DNA of 64,000 nucleotides from Haloferax marinisediminis (GTDB lineage Archaea; Halobacteriota; Halobacteria; Halobacteriales; Haloferacaceae). The position numbers and the translations under genes are program-made. The DNA is taken from contig NZ_WKJP01000001.1 in assembly GCF_009674585.1 (NCBI RefSeq), positions 868,001-932,000 on the forward strand, written 5' to 3'. How positions within the stretch are numbered: the stretch's first letter is position 1; each line of letters opens with the position of its first letter. Under the pieces are notes generated by a model. It did no database searches. It was not told the DNA's origin and saw nothing but the letters and a program-made list of their open reading frames with translations. This document shows positions 9,945 through 19,369 of the stretch, one piece after another.

Positions 9945-10985
9945 TTACGGCGTAATCACCGCCCGTCCTTCGATTTCACCGTGTTCGAGTCGTTCGGCGA
10001 CGGTGTTCACCTCGTCGAGGCCGTACCGAGTCGTTCGGAGTTCGACGTCGCCGCGCTCGACGAGCGCCACGAGTTCTTGTAACTCCGTGTACTGGCCGAC
10101 GAGCGTCCCACGGAACGAGAACTCGCCGTTGACGAGTGCCTGCGACGGTTCGTGGACGTGTCCACCGTAGCCGATGATATGGTGGTCACCGCCGGCGGCG
10201 ACGATGTCAGGCGCGTATCCCGTCGTCTCGTCCGCGCCGACGAAGTCGAGCACCTGTGCCGCCCCGGTGCCGTCGGTGAGCGCCTCGATTTCGGAAACCA
10301 CGTCCGCCGTCGTCGGGTTAATCGTGTGGGTCGCACCGAGGTCTGTGGCGAGGTCCAGCGCCTCGTCCTTCACGTCGACGGCGACGATATCTGGTGCACT
10401 CATCGCGTCCACGCACTGGAGTCCGATGTGTCCGAGGCCACCGATTCCGATGACGACGGCGGTGTCACCCGGGTTCAGTTCGTGAACCGCCTTCTTCGCA
10501 GCGTGATAGGCGGTGATGCCGGCGTCAGCGTGAGGCGCGATATCGACGGGGTCGACACCGTCTGGAAGCGGAATGACGGCACGCTCGTTCGTGTGCAGGT
10601 ATTCGGCGAACCCGCCGTCTGTCGTGAGACCGTTGAACATACTGTTCTCACAGTACATGTCTTCACCCTGCCGGCACGGCCGACAGATGCCACACGTCTG
10701 GACGGGGTGACAGATGACTGGGTCGCCTTCGTCGACGAGTTGGACTTCGTCGCCCGTCTCGACGACAGTCCCGGCGTTCTCGTGGCCGAGTGTCATCGGC
10801 AGCGGTTGGTCGACGTACTCTGCCCACATCCCCTCGATGATGTGGTTATCAGTCTGGCACCACCCCGCGCCTTCGACTTCGACGATGACCCCGTTCGACG
10901 CCGTAATCGACGGCCGCTCGACCTCGTCGATCTGCAATGCCGTGCTCATCTCGTCAGTGTACTCGTGGAGCCTCGCTGCTTGCAT
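9945..10985 (-). CDS. Zinc-dependent medium-chain alcohol dehydrogenase
   Basis: A 346-residue MDR-family NAD(P)-dependent oxidoreductase. The catalytic zinc ligands are in GWCQTDNH and LGHENAG. The structural zinc is held by the four-cysteine lobe CGICRPCRQGEDMYC. The cofactor site is GIGGLGHIGLQ, followed by an acidic residue in VAVDVKDE, which favours NAD. Substrate is not predictable; short-chain alcohols or aldehydes are most likely. ATG 10985 was chosen over a start 11 residues upstream because MQAARLHEY is the standard family N-terminus. It is convergent with the lipoprotein gene. Confidence 0.88.
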   Translation of the reverse strand: MQAARLHEYTDEMSTALQIDEVERPSITASNGVIVEVEGAGWCQTDNHIIEGMWAEYVDQPLPMTLGHENAGTVVETGDEVQLVDEGDPVICHPVQTCGICRPCRQGEDMYCENSMFNGLTTDGGFAEYLHTNERAVIPLPDGVDPVDIAPHADAGITAYHAAKKAVHELNPGDTAVVIGIGGLGHIGLQCVDAMSAPDIVAVDVKDEALDLATDLGATHTINPTTADVVSEIEALTDGTGAAQVLDFVGADETTGYAPDIVAAGGDHHIIGYGGHVHEPSQALVNGEFSFRGTLVGQYTELQELVALVERGDVELRTTRYGLDEVNTVAERLEHGEIEGRAVITP

Positions 10986-11335
10986 GGTAACATATGTCAA
11001 ATCATCGTAGAGACACAAAAATCCTCGTTGCTGTCAGATTCAGTGAGAGTCGGTGTCTCGACTCAGGTCGTCAACGAACGATTCCGACTCACGAACCTGT
11101 CGCGTTCACGCCGCACCACGTGTCGGTCTGGCCCTCTCCCTAGCATCCGGATACAGTACGCCGACGACAACCCATTCTTCCGAGTCATGCGTTCCTTGGC
11201 CGCTTCGCCACCGGGTCGGCTTGGTGACCCGATGACCCGGTCGAAAATTGGATGACCCCTCGACACACGTGGGTCTCCTCGCTCACCCCTCGGTCCCACG
11301 ATAGACATTTACACGCGCACTTTGACACCTGTGTC

Positions 11336-12661
11336 ATGGCACGGTTCTCGATTCGGGCACATCCGACGCGCTGGCGGTGGGTACTGTGGGCACTCCTCGC
11401 AGTCGGATTCCTCCTCGTCAGTTTCCACCGGGTGACGACGGCCGTCCTCGCAGACGACCTCTCGCGGGCGTTCGACACCACCGGTGCAGAACTCGGCTTG
11501 CTGCACGCCTCGTTCTTCTACATCTATGCAGGGTTGCAGTTGCCTGCGGGTATCCTCGTCGACAGAGCGGGGTCGCGGCGAGTCGCTGCTGCTGGCCTCG
11601 CGGTGATGTCACTCGGTGTGTTCGGGTTCGCGCTGGCACCGACCTACGGCATCGCGTTCGCCTCACGCGCACTGTTAGGACTCGGCGGGAGCGTCCTCTA
11701 CACGGCGACGCTTCGGTTCCTCGCGAACTGGTATCGTCCGGACGAGTTCGCCACGATGACGGGGTGGACCGTCGCTGCGGCGGGGATGGGCGGTGTCCTC
11801 GCAACCACACCGCTGGCGATTGCTATCGACAGTGCAGACTGGCGAGCGGTGTTGCTCGCCATCGGTGTCGGGGGACTCGGCCTCGCAGCAGTGACGTTCT
11901 TCGTGATTCGTGACCGCCCGCGAGACGCTGGTTTCGAACCAGTAGACGGCGTTCATCCCCCGACGTCGAGAATCGAGTTTTCGACCGTCGTCGAGAACAC
12001 GAAACGGGTGCTGAAAGAGGGTGAGACGTGGTTGATGGGGACGATGCTGTTTCTCGTCTTGGGGACGAACTTCACCGTCCTCGGGCTCTGGGGCGTCCCC
12101 TACATCGCGGACCTCTACGACGTGTCGGTCCGGACGGCGTCGATGTTCGTCTTCGTCGGCAACGTCGGGTTCCTCCTCGGGTCACCCATCATGGGAACGC
12201 TCTCGGACCGACTGGGCCACCGAACCGAACTCATCCTCGGGTCCTGTGTAGTGTTCACGCTCGCGTACGGTCTCATCTTCTTCTTCGTCACCCCGCCGTT
12301 ACTCGTCGCCGGCGGGTTGCTCTTCGCTGCACTGTTCGTCATGGGTGGGTCCGTCATCGCCTTCACCGTCGCCAAAGAACGGCACGTTGCGTCTGCGAGT
12401 GCGACTGCCACGGGCGCGATAAACAGCATGGGCTACTTCGGTGCTGCCGTTTTCCCCGCAGTCATGGGGTACGCCCTCGACACCTACTGGACCGGCGAGA
12501 CTCTCGCCGGTGCCCGGGTCTACACCCCTGCTGGTTATCGTGTCGCGTTCGGCATCGCCACCGCCGCGGGCGTCGTCGCCGTCGTGTGTGCCTATCTGCT
12601 CCACCGGCGTGTGTCCCGTGTCGAGTCGGCTCCGACCAGTCACCCCGAACCGACCGACTAA
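11336..12661 (+). CDS. Major facilitator superfamily transporter
   Basis: A 441-residue MFS carrier with about 12 predicted membrane helices. The motif between helices 2 and 3 appears as GILVDRAGSRR and its repeat in the second half as LSDRLGHRTE. The central loop after helix 6 carries RDRPRDAGFEPVD. The overall pattern resembles nitrate/oxalate/sugar-phosphate antiporter-like MFS proteins with unknown substrate. ATG 11336 is supported by the immediate membrane-protein N-terminus and by ATTTACA at 11307-11313, about 26 bases upstream, as a leaderless promoter. It converges on the DNA methyltransferase gene. Confidence 0.85.
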   Translation: MARFSIRAHPTRWRWVLWALLAVGFLLVSFHRVTTAVLADDLSRAFDTTGAELGLLHASFFYIYAGLQLPAGILVDRAGSRRVAAAGLAVMSLGVFGFALAPTYGIAFASRALLGLGGSVLYTATLRFLANWYRPDEFATMTGWTVAAAGMGGVLATTPLAIAIDSADWRAVLLAIGVGGLGLAAVTFFVIRDRPRDAGFEPVDGVHPPTSRIEFSTVVENTKRVLKEGETWLMGTMLFLVLGTNFTVLGLWGVPYIADLYDVSVRTASMFVFVGNVGFLLGSPIMGTLSDRLGHRTELILGSCVVFTLAYGLIFFFVTPPLLVAGGLLFAALFVMGGSVIAFTVAKERHVASASATATGAINSMGYFGAAVFPAVMGYALDTYWTGETLAGARVYTPAGYRVAFGIATAAGVVAVVCAYLLHRRVSRVESAPTSHPEPTD

Positions 12662-12691
12662 GCGACGAGCGTCAGAACTGGTACCGGTGGC

Positions 12692-15600
12692 TTACCGCCT
12701 GTCGCCGACTGCCCGCAACCGGTCCAGTTTTTCGAGCGTCTCTTCGATTACCATCTCACGGATGTCGAGTACGTCTAACACCGTTCTCGCCTCGTCTCGC
12801 GTCAGTCCGTAGCGGTCGAAGACGGTCGCATCGAGTTCCATCTGTGCATCTCTCATTGCAGTCTCTATCGCCACGATATCGGTCCGTGTCGACGCTCGTG
12901 TGTCGACGTTCTCTGTGCTGTCGTCCACCTCGCGTTCGACCGCACGAATCACGTCCACCGCCGGGTCGACCGTCGATTCGCCGGCAGTGGGGACGATGGT
13001 TTTGTTCAGGACGTGTTCGAGCGTGTCGACGTTCGTCCGCGAGTCGAACAGGTTCGCCAGCGACAGATAGCCCATCTGGAGCAGTTCGCGGTTCCGAAAC
13101 TCCACTCGGAGCAGTTCTTCTTCGACGGTCGAATCGAGGCCGTACACGACGACAGACGGTGTTTCGGTGTCGCCGACGACAGTGAACGCCTCGTACGCAG
13201 TTTCGAGTTCGGCAGCATCGCCACCAGGGTCGACCGAAGACGCCACAGTCCACGTTTCTGTGTCCCCGTTCCGAATCGCCGCTTTGTCCGTCCGGAGAGT
13301 CTGTCCGAGACTTCGACCTTCGGTGTCCAGTGTCTCGACTCGGCGGTTCCACGCACGGCGGAAACAGTGCTGCCGTTCCGAGAGCGCTTCGAGTTCTTCG
13401 ACGAGCGGGGTCAACTGTGTCGTCCCGTCGATAGCGAGTCCTCGAAGTTGCGTCAGCGACACCCGTGGGAACAGGCCTTGACTCATCTTCTCGCCAGTGA
13501 CGAGTGACTGCAGATACAGCAGTCTGCTGTTCAGTAACCCGAGTAGGTGTTCGTAGTCGTACTCGTCGTCGGTCAACACGACCGAAATCACCGACTTTGG
13601 GAAGAGTCGCTTCGTCTCAGAGCGGGTGGCTATCAACCCCGTCTCTCGCTTCGACGGCACCTCTCGCACCAGGAGCTTTTCACCGTCGAGGAACCTGTCC
13701 GGTGGGATTCGGAAGAACTCCGCAGTCGTGTCCACGTATCGGGTCGCAGAGCGGTCGAGGTGATATCGGGTGAGCGCGCTCGACCGGGTGTCGGGGACGT
13801 ACCCGGCGTGTTCCTTCTGCGCCGAGTGGAACACCTCGTCCGTGATTTGTCCTGCGGTGTGGATGCTCTTGTGATAGAGTTGGTAGCCGACGGTCAGGTC
13901 GGCGATTTCACGCAACGTCGTCGCGCCCGCCGCCATCTTCGCGCTAATCGCGTACTCGTCAGTTCCGACGTAAGGATTGACGTGGTACGCCGGTGGCTCG
14001 ATACTCGATGCTGGGACGGTTCGCTGCTGCCGGAAGGCACCGTCGGTCCCGAGCGTCCCGACGCGAATCTCGGGATGGTCGTCTCCACTCGACTCTCCGA
14101 GCGTGGATGGACCGCGCGTGTCGACGACGACCGCGATGCTGTTCTGGCCAACACCGACGAACGCCGAATCCGGAACGAATGCAATCTTCGAGAGTCGTGC
14201 AGTGTCTAACAGGACGCGTCGGAGGTCCCGTGCACCCGGAATCGACAACCACGTGTTCGGCGTCACCATCCCCAATCGCCCCGCCGTCACCGCGAGTGAT
14301 TTTTCGAGGAAGTATCGATAGAGGTCTGGTTGCCCCGCCTGATACGCGTACGTCTCGGCGAGGAACTCCTTGGTGTGTGGGTTTCCTTCTATCACCCACG
14401 GCGGGTTCCCGACGACACAGTCGAATCCGTCTGCATCGCGGTACACGTGCCAGAACTGAAGCGGCCAGTAGAACGGCGTGGTCTCGTCCAGAAGCGCATC
14501 TGACGACTGTGTCTCTTCGACACACTCCTCGAACATCGAATCGAGGTCCGTCCGTATCTGGGTCAGAACCTTCGCTGCCCGCCCGAGGACATCTCGGTTG
14601 CTCAGGTCTTCGACGGCGGTATCGCGCGCGTGGAGAACCTGTTCCAGCTCCGCGTCGTACTGTTCGTGCAATGTCGTTCGCACACGCTCGTCGGGAAGGC
14701 CGACGAGTGAGTCGCCGCACCCGAAGTTCAGTTCTAACTCGGGTGAGAGGGTTCTGCCACCCACAGAAGCGTCGCTGCGGCGGTCGTCAGGGTCGCTGCA
14801 GTAGCTGGCAGGGGCACGCTCGACGGCTTCGAGCCAGATGTTTAGCTTCGCGATGTCCAGCGCGTGTCGGTCGAGGTCGACCGCGTGGAGGTGTCGGAGA
14901 ACGAGTTTCGAGACCAGCCTTCGTTCTCGGAGAATGGTCTCTCCTCGCTCGTCTTCGATGCACCCGAGTCGCCGCTGAAGCGTGTCGATACGTTCGATTC
15001 CATCGTCGACTGCTGTATCTGGGCGTGTTCCTTCGTCTGAATCGCGCCGACGTGACTGGCGCTGGTCGTCGAGAAATGCGAACAGTCGGTCGTACTCGTC
15101 TCGGATGACGTCGAACGCCGCGACGAGGAACGACCCCGTCCCGCACGCAGGGTCGAGAACCCTGAATTCGGTGAACTCCGTCGCGGCGGCCATCGCATCG
15201 TCCCACGACTCCGTTACGACCGCGTTCTCGAATCGAGTTGCGATGTCGTCCAGCTGGACGCCGACCGTGTCGGCGACGAGCGACCGCGAGACGTACCGTG
15301 GCGTGTAGTAGATACCTCGGCCGTCCCGCCCTTCTGCGAGGTACTGCTCGTAGATGTGGCCGAACACGTCCTCGTCTATCGTAGAGAAGTCCTCACTCGT
15401 GAGTGCCGTCGTATCCGCACAGTCCTGCGTCGCGTCAAGTCCAAGCACTGCCACGACGGTCTGCGAGAGCAGTTCGACGTTCGCGTCCGATTGTTCGACT
15501 TCGGCGTAGACGTCTCGTGTGAAGTGTTTGACGTCGCAGTACGCTCGGACCTCTGCAGTTACCGCTTCGAAGAAGCCGCTGAGAACTGCCTGTCTGTCTT

Positions 15601-15814
15601 CGTGGCCTCTCTCTCGTTCGTGTCTCTCCCACGTCTCTCGAAGCCATTCGGCGTCGATGACACCGACGTCGGACAGCGTCTGGACGAACACGAGTTGCGT
15701 GAGGAGTGTGACCACGTTCTCCGTGTGTTCGTCGTCGCTCGGGTCACCGACGAACTCGACAGTGTCGAACGCCGCAACCCACCGGTCGAAGCGCTGGAAG
15801 AATGGGTCGGTCAC
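12692..15814 (-). CDS. Eco57I-type adenine-specific DNA methyltransferase (solitary, type IIG/BREX-like)
   Basis: A 1040-residue N6-adenine methyltransferase. The SAM motif is DPACGTGSF (Asp221), preceded by the typical GIYYTPRYVSRSL. The catalytic motif is NPPWVIEG (Asn470). A long C-terminal half, containing regions like GYQLYHKSIH and LLGLLNSRLLYL, looks like the TaqI/Eco57I-type target-recognition domain and ends in a helical segment. The N-terminal about 150 residues show no clear PD-(D/E)XK motif. No restriction subunit or other defence gene lies beside it. The start can only be GTG 15814, because a stop codon lies 12 codons upstream. That GTG overlaps the stop of a 36-codon ORF. Confidence 0.85.
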   Translation of the reverse strand: MTDPFFQRFDRWVAAFDTVEFVGDPSDDEHTENVVTLLTQLVFVQTLSDVGVIDAEWLRETWERHERERGHEDRQAVLSGFFEAVTAEVRAYCDVKHFTRDVYAEVEQSDANVELLSQTVVAVLGLDATQDCADTTALTSEDFSTIDEDVFGHIYEQYLAEGRDGRGIYYTPRYVSRSLVADTVGVQLDDIATRFENAVVTESWDDAMAAATEFTEFRVLDPACGTGSFLVAAFDVIRDEYDRLFAFLDDQRQSRRRDSDEGTRPDTAVDDGIERIDTLQRRLGCIEDERGETILRERRLVSKLVLRHLHAVDLDRHALDIAKLNIWLEAVERAPASYCSDPDDRRSDASVGGRTLSPELELNFGCGDSLVGLPDERVRTTLHEQYDAELEQVLHARDTAVEDLSNRDVLGRAAKVLTQIRTDLDSMFEECVEETQSSDALLDETTPFYWPLQFWHVYRDADGFDCVVGNPPWVIEGNPHTKEFLAETYAYQAGQPDLYRYFLEKSLAVTAGRLGMVTPNTWLSIPGARDLRRVLLDTARLSKIAFVPDSAFVGVGQNSIAVVVDTRGPSTLGESSGDDHPEIRVGTLGTDGAFRQQRTVPASSIEPPAYHVNPYVGTDEYAISAKMAAGATTLREIADLTVGYQLYHKSIHTAGQITDEVFHSAQKEHAGYVPDTRSSALTRYHLDRSATRYVDTTAEFFRIPPDRFLDGEKLLVREVPSKRETGLIATRSETKRLFPKSVISVVLTDDEYDYEHLLGLLNSRLLYLQSLVTGEKMSQGLFPRVSLTQLRGLAIDGTTQLTPLVEELEALSERQHCFRRAWNRRVETLDTEGRSLGQTLRTDKAAIRNGDTETWTVASSVDPGGDAAELETAYEAFTVVGDTETPSVVVYGLDSTVEEELLRVEFRNRELLQMGYLSLANLFDSRTNVDTLEHVLNKTIVPTAGESTVDPAVDVIRAVEREVDDSTENVDTRASTRTDIVAIETAMRDAQMELDATVFDRYGLTRDEARTVLDVLDIREMVIEETLEKLDRLRAVGDRR

Positions 15815-15921
15815 TGCGCGCTGTCCTCGCGTAGACGGACCGGCTCGGTCTTACAGCACAGTCTCGGGTCGGCCAGCAGGACGTCTCTTCGAGACAGGTC
15901 GTGGTCCGACGGCGAGAACAT
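15811..15921 (-). CDS. Candidate 36-aa ORF coupled to the methyltransferase gene
   Basis: An ATG-initiated 36-codon frame that ends with TGA overlapping the GTG start of the methyltransferase (GTGA overlap). This arrangement suggests translational coupling. The peptide is charged, with LSRRDVLLADPRLCC in the middle and an adjacent Cys-Cys pair, and ends REDSAQ. It might be a real small protein, a control leader, or an N-terminal piece split from the large gene by a frameshift. No family is recognised. The region upstream to 16171 (250 bases) is AT-richer and may hold the promoter. Confidence 0.4.
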   Translation of the reverse strand: MFSPSDHDLSRRDVLLADPRLCCKTEPVRLREDSAQ

Positions 15922-16171
15922 GACAAACACCTCTGCCGGACGAGTGATTAATCACCCGGTCAGCGACCCCTCACGACGGTCCGTCTCGGAACTGTCGTCA
16001 GTTCTCGCCATACCTGTCTCGAACCGCGCGACGTTGGTCTGTCATCGGTGGAACGGCGTTACGTGTGTCCGCAACTGGCGTGAATAAATGTCTTCTCCCG
16101 GATAGTGGGGGTTGGGCAGGCACAGAGCCGTAACTCTCGAGTCGAGAAAACAGTGAGAAGGTCGGGTTCGT

Positions 16172-16783
16172 CTACCGAAGGTCCCGAACGAACCGCTCGG
16201 GCACGTGGTCGATGAGGTGGTCGGGAATCGCTGCGACGGTGCGTTCGGCGATTGCGACCATCGGCTTTCGGAGGAGCACGTAGACGCCCGAGATGGCGAC
16301 TGCGCCGATGACGAGCGTCTGGGCGAGACCGTCGAAGACGACGACTGGTGGCACGGCGAAGGCCAGCGTCAGTGCGAGGTCTTCCGGAGAACCATCGTAC
16401 CGGACGTAGCGTTTCGGGGCGAGCCATCGGCCGTTCCAGTGGTCGTACACGGCGCGTTCGGACGTTCCGAGCCACGGCTTGAGTTCGAGGCCGCCGCCGA
16501 GCACGTCAGACGCGGAGTGCAGCGCTGCTGCGGCGAGGAACAACGCGACAGCGAGCGTCGTCGTCGTCGGGTTCAACGCGGCGATTGCTACTGCCGGAAC
16601 CGCGAGCGCGCTGAAGTACACTGGGAAGTGAAGCGTCTTGCGGTGGCCGGCGTACAGGTCAAAGTCAGGAAACAGGCCGCCGAGTGCGGCCGCAAGGACC
16701 GGGAGCATCCCGGCCTCGGGGACCAACGCCCAAACGGCGGTGCCGAGCACGACACCCGCAAGGGCGTGAGTGGTGGCCATCAT
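16172..16783 (-). CDS. Membrane-bound metal-dependent hydrolase-like protein (YdjM/DUF457 type)
   Basis: A 203-residue integral membrane protein with about four to five helices. It carries the N-terminal MATTHALAGVVLG motif and FPDFDLYAGHRKTLHFP, where His and Asp residues in the first helices and the GHR..LHF loop match the family of membrane-bound predicted metal-dependent hydrolases. Later motifs are ALHSASDVLGG and WNGRWLAPKRYVRYDGSPEDL. Function is not established for the family. ATG 16783 and 16780 are equally good starts. It is divergent from the next gene. Confidence 0.7.
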   Translation of the reverse strand: MMATTHALAGVVLGTAVWALVPEAGMLPVLAAALGGLFPDFDLYAGHRKTLHFPVYFSALAVPAVAIAALNPTTTTLAVALFLAAAALHSASDVLGGGLELKPWLGTSERAVYDHWNGRWLAPKRYVRYDGSPEDLALTLAFAVPPVVVFDGLAQTLVIGAVAISGVYVLLRKPMVAIAERTVAAIPDHLIDHVPERFVRDLR

Positions 16784-16882
16784 CGAAGGTGCGTATGTAA
16801 CCCGAGGGAAAAACAATGTCGGTGGTCGTGCTAGCTAGTGCCACGGCGCAATTTAGCAGTCATACGACGTACTCGTACGTAC

Positions 16883-17500
16883 ATGCACTCACGGCATATC
16901 GAGCGGATTGCAAGCCGATTTATCCAGCTCGTCATCGTGCTCATCTTCGTCGCCGGAGTGTACACGCGAAACCTCAGTGTCGTCGTCAACGCGCTCGTCG
17001 CCCTCGGTGCGACGTTTCTTCCGGCGATACTTCGCCGCGACTGGCAGATACGACTCCATCCGTTCTTGGGGATGTGGTTGACGACCGCTGTCTTGTTGCA
17101 CGCGATTGGAATGCTCGGCCCGTACCACTCCATCAGCTGGTGGGACCACGTCACGCACACGCTCTCTGCGAGTGTCGTCGCCGCTGTCGGATACACGGCG
17201 GCGCGAGCAGTCGAAGCGCACAGTGACGCCGTCCACCTTCCCCAGCGGTTCATGTTCGTCTACATCCTGTTGTTTACGCTCGCCGCTGGCGTCCTCTGGG
17301 AAGTTCTGGAGTTCGGTGCGCGCCTCACGGCCGAAGCGGCGGGCAGCGAGGCCATTCTCGTGCAGTACGGCCTCGACGACACCATCGTAGACCTCCTCTT
17401 CGACTCCATCGGTGCGGTTCTCGTCGCCCTCTTCGGGACGGCAACCCTCTCTGACACGATCGATTCACTCACTGAGCACTTCGAGCGAATGCGACCCTGA
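16883..17500 (+). CDS. DUF2238/YjdF-like integral membrane protein
   Basis: A 205-residue membrane protein with about six helices. The conserved elements ISWWDHVTHTLSASVVAAVGY and VLWEVLEFGARL followed by DTIVDLLFDSIGAVLVAL match the pattern of the YjdF/DUF2238 family, in which W, D, H and E residues lie in membrane helices. No biochemical role is known. ATG 16883 is preferred over 16838 because it puts a short basic N-terminus before the first helix. It is followed closely by the RCK gene on the same strand. Confidence 0.65.
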   Translation: MHSRHIERIASRFIQLVIVLIFVAGVYTRNLSVVVNALVALGATFLPAILRRDWQIRLHPFLGMWLTTAVLLHAIGMLGPYHSISWWDHVTHTLSASVVAAVGYTAARAVEAHSDAVHLPQRFMFVYILLFTLAAGVLWEVLEFGARLTAEAAGSEAILVQYGLDDTIVDLLFDSIGAVLVALFGTATLSDTIDSLTEHFERMRP

Positions 17501-17509
17501 CGAGGGCCA

Positions 17510-17517
17510 TCTTTTAG
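17510..17517 (+). promoter_or_regulatory. Candidate TATA box for the RCK gene
   Basis: TCTTTTAG lies about 25-32 bases upstream of ATG 17542, as expected for a leaderless transcript. Confidence 0.35.
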
Positions 17518-17541
17518 CTGACCGGTGTGTATTGTAGTACC

Positions 17542-18195
17542 ATGATAATCGTTATCGTTGGATACGGTCGCGTGGGCTCTCGAACCGCTCGCGTGCTCCG
17601 AGAAGAGGGCCACGACGTGACCGTCGTCGACAACGACGAGAAGAAAGTCGACCGCGCCCTCGACGAAGGCTTCGAGGCAATCTTCGGCGATGGCGGGACC
17701 GAAAGCGTCCTGAAGTCAGCGGATATCGAGGCCGCAGACGCCGTCGGTGGACTCACTGGGGACCCGAACATCAACTTCGCAGCGTGTATGCTCGGAAAGG
17801 AGTTCGGGTGCCGCTCGGTCATGCGAATCAGCGAGGACTACCGACAGGAGATTTACGAGCGCTACGCCGACGACGTGGACGAAATCGTCTACCCAGAGCG
17901 GCTCGGCGCGGCCGGTGCGAAGACGGCACTCCTCGGCGGTGACTTCAACGCCCTCGGTGACCTGACCGACCAACTTCGCCTCACCACGGTGTCCATCCCC
18001 GAAGGCGCACCCATCGTCGGTGAGCACGTCGCCAGTATCGACCTCGGTGCCGACGGACGCGTCTACGCCCACGGCCGAGAGCGAGAACCGATGACGATTC
18101 CACTCCCCGGAACCGTCGTCGAACCGGGTGACCAACTCGCACTCCTCACCGAACGTGACGCGCTGGACCGGGTTCGGGCGCAACTGCTCGGCTGA
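17542..18195 (+). CDS. TrkA/RCK-type potassium channel regulatory protein
   Basis: A 217-residue cytoplasmic protein with two domains. Residues 1-130 form an RCK_N Rossmann fold with GYGRVGSRTARVL and the acidic end of strand 2, VVDND, typical of NAD(H) binding. Residues about 140-217 form the RCK_C (TrkA-C) domain with the ending PGDQLALLTERDALDRV. Such proteins gate K+ uptake or efflux channels (Trk, Kef) in response to nucleotides. No channel subunit is adjacent, so the partner lies elsewhere. ATG 17542 starts directly at the Rossmann strand. Confidence 0.85.
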   Translation: MIIVIVGYGRVGSRTARVLREEGHDVTVVDNDEKKVDRALDEGFEAIFGDGGTESVLKSADIEAADAVGGLTGDPNINFAACMLGKEFGCRSVMRISEDYRQEIYERYADDVDEIVYPERLGAAGAKTALLGGDFNALGDLTDQLRLTTVSIPEGAPIVGEHVASIDLGADGRVYAHGREREPMTIPLPGTVVEPGDQLALLTERDALDRVRAQLLG

Positions 18196-18254
18196 CGCGT
18201 CGCACCTGTTGAACAGCGCGTATTCTCACGGCTATCGGGTGGTTACAAATGACG

Positions 18255-18350
18255 GCGCCCTGGTGGTGACGCCGTCCGGAATGACAGCGCCCTGGTGGTG
18301 ACGCCGTCCGGAATGGCGGCGCTTTGGTGGTGACGCCGCCGTCGTGCCGG
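18255..18350. repeat. Tandem repeat, three copies of 32 bp
   Basis: Copies begin at 18255, 18287 and 18319, each starting GCGC and containing TGGTGGTGACGCCG. Copies 1 and 2 differ in only a few bases at their ends; copy 3 is more diverged. The period of 32 is not a multiple of three and no frame carries it, so it is non-coding. It lies between two convergent genes, where a terminator or a recombination-grown repeat is likeliest. Confidence 0.85.
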
Positions 18351-18365
18351 GGGAGGCCGGAACGG

Positions 18366-18371
18366 TTTTTT
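18366..18371 (+). terminator. T6 run downstream of the RCK gene and repeat
   Basis: Six T follow GC-rich sequence after the tandem repeat, on the strand of the RCK gene. Confidence 0.35.
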
Positions 18372-18541
18372 GGTGGTGTGCCGGGCGCGCGGGTGGGAGG
18401 ATGGGAACTGAGGCCGAGAGTGCGCGCCCAACCGACGGATATGTAGCACGGACCATAAACCTGCGTCAGACGGCAGTCACACATCGGTTCGAAATGCCAC
18501 GTTTCGTGCGTCTCACTGGCCGTACCCGTCATATGACGGTC

Positions 18542-19369
18542 TCAGTAGACGAGCTTTCCGTCGATGAATCGCCGGACTCGGTCGTCGGCCGGCCGTTCGA
18601 ACACGCGCTCGGTCGGTCCGGATTCGATACACGTCCCGTCGAGAAGCACCGCCGTTCGGTCCGACACACGTCGTGCTTGCTGCATATCGTGTGTGGCCAA
18701 CGCGACGGCGATGCCGCGGTTTCGTGCCTCTCGCATCGCCGATTCGATCGCGGCGGTGTTTCGCGGGTCGAGGTTCGACGTCGGTTCGTCCAAGAGCAAC
18801 ACGTCCGGGTCGGGTGCGAGCGCGCGGGCGATTGCGACACGTTGGGCTTCGCCGGCGGACAGCGACCGCGCGTCACGGTGGAGCTTGTCTCCCATCCCGA
18901 CGGTCTCCAGTGCACGTTCGATAGTCGGCGCGGGGTCGTTCCGACCGAGTGCAGCTTCGATGGCGGTCCGTACTCGCGTCCCCCACGACTGCCGAACGCG
19001 AAGTCCGTAGGCGACGTTGTCGGCGACGGTCGCAGAGAACAGACTCCGGGTCTGGAACCCCATCCCGATACGGCGCCTGACGGCGAGTCGCTGGTCGTCC
19101 GACATCTCCCAGACGTCTTCGCCATCGACTTCGACTGTGCCGCCGTCTGGCGGCTCGAACATCGCGAGTAGTCGGAAGAGCGTGGTCTTTCCCGTCCCCG
19201 ACGGCCCAACGACGGCGAGTATCTCACCCGGTTCGACAGCGAGCGAGATATCTTCGAGAACGGTACCGTCACCGAACCCGTGGCCGAGGTTGCGTGCGGC
19301 CAGACGCGTCAACGTCCTCGATGCATCGTCGGTCGACGGGTGTTCTCCCAACGGGTTTGCGTCACTCAT
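18542..19369 (-). CDS. tupC: Tungstate-type ABC transporter, ATP-binding protein
   Basis: A 275-residue ABC ATPase. Walker A is GPSGTGKTT, the Q-loop region is GFQTRSLFS, the signature is LSAGEAQR, Walker B is VLLLDEPTS and the switch His is in ATHDM. About 30 acidic residues precede the domain. Its start overlaps the permease stop by 4 bases (ATGA), so both are in one operon with the binding protein. The operon order binding protein, permease, ATPase, with a TupA-like binding protein, supports tungstate; molybdate cannot be excluded. Confidence 0.85.
   Translation of the reverse strand: MSDANPLGEHPSTDDASRTLTRLAARNLGHGFGDGTVLEDISLAVEPGEILAVVGPSGTGKTTLFRLLAMFEPPDGGTVEVDGEDVWEMSDDQRLAVRRRIGMGFQTRSLFSATVADNVAYGLRVRQSWGTRVRTAIEAALGRNDPAPTIERALETVGMGDKLHRDARSLSAGEAQRVAIARALAPDPDVLLLDEPTSNLDPRNTAAIESAMREARNRGIAVALATHDMQQARRVSDRTAVLLDGTCIESGPTERVFERPADDRVRRFIDGKLVY

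Larger units (their letters stand above)
18196..18541. other. 346-base intergenic region with tandem repeat
   Basis: Between the convergent RCK and ABC-ATPase genes there is no supported gene. It contains the three-copy 32-bp repeat (18255-18350) and a T6 run at 18366-18371 that could end transcription from the RCK side. The remainder shows nothing recognisable. Confidence 0.6.

Noticed and set aside
15356-16087. A long plus-strand ORF opposite the start of the methyltransferase gene
   Set aside because: It is the mirror of the coding strand. It has no recognisable domain, its composition is atypical, and the opposite frame has clear motifs.
18255-18350. The 32-bp repeats as a CRISPR array
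   Set aside because: The copies are directly adjacent with no unique spacers, and no cas genes are in the window.
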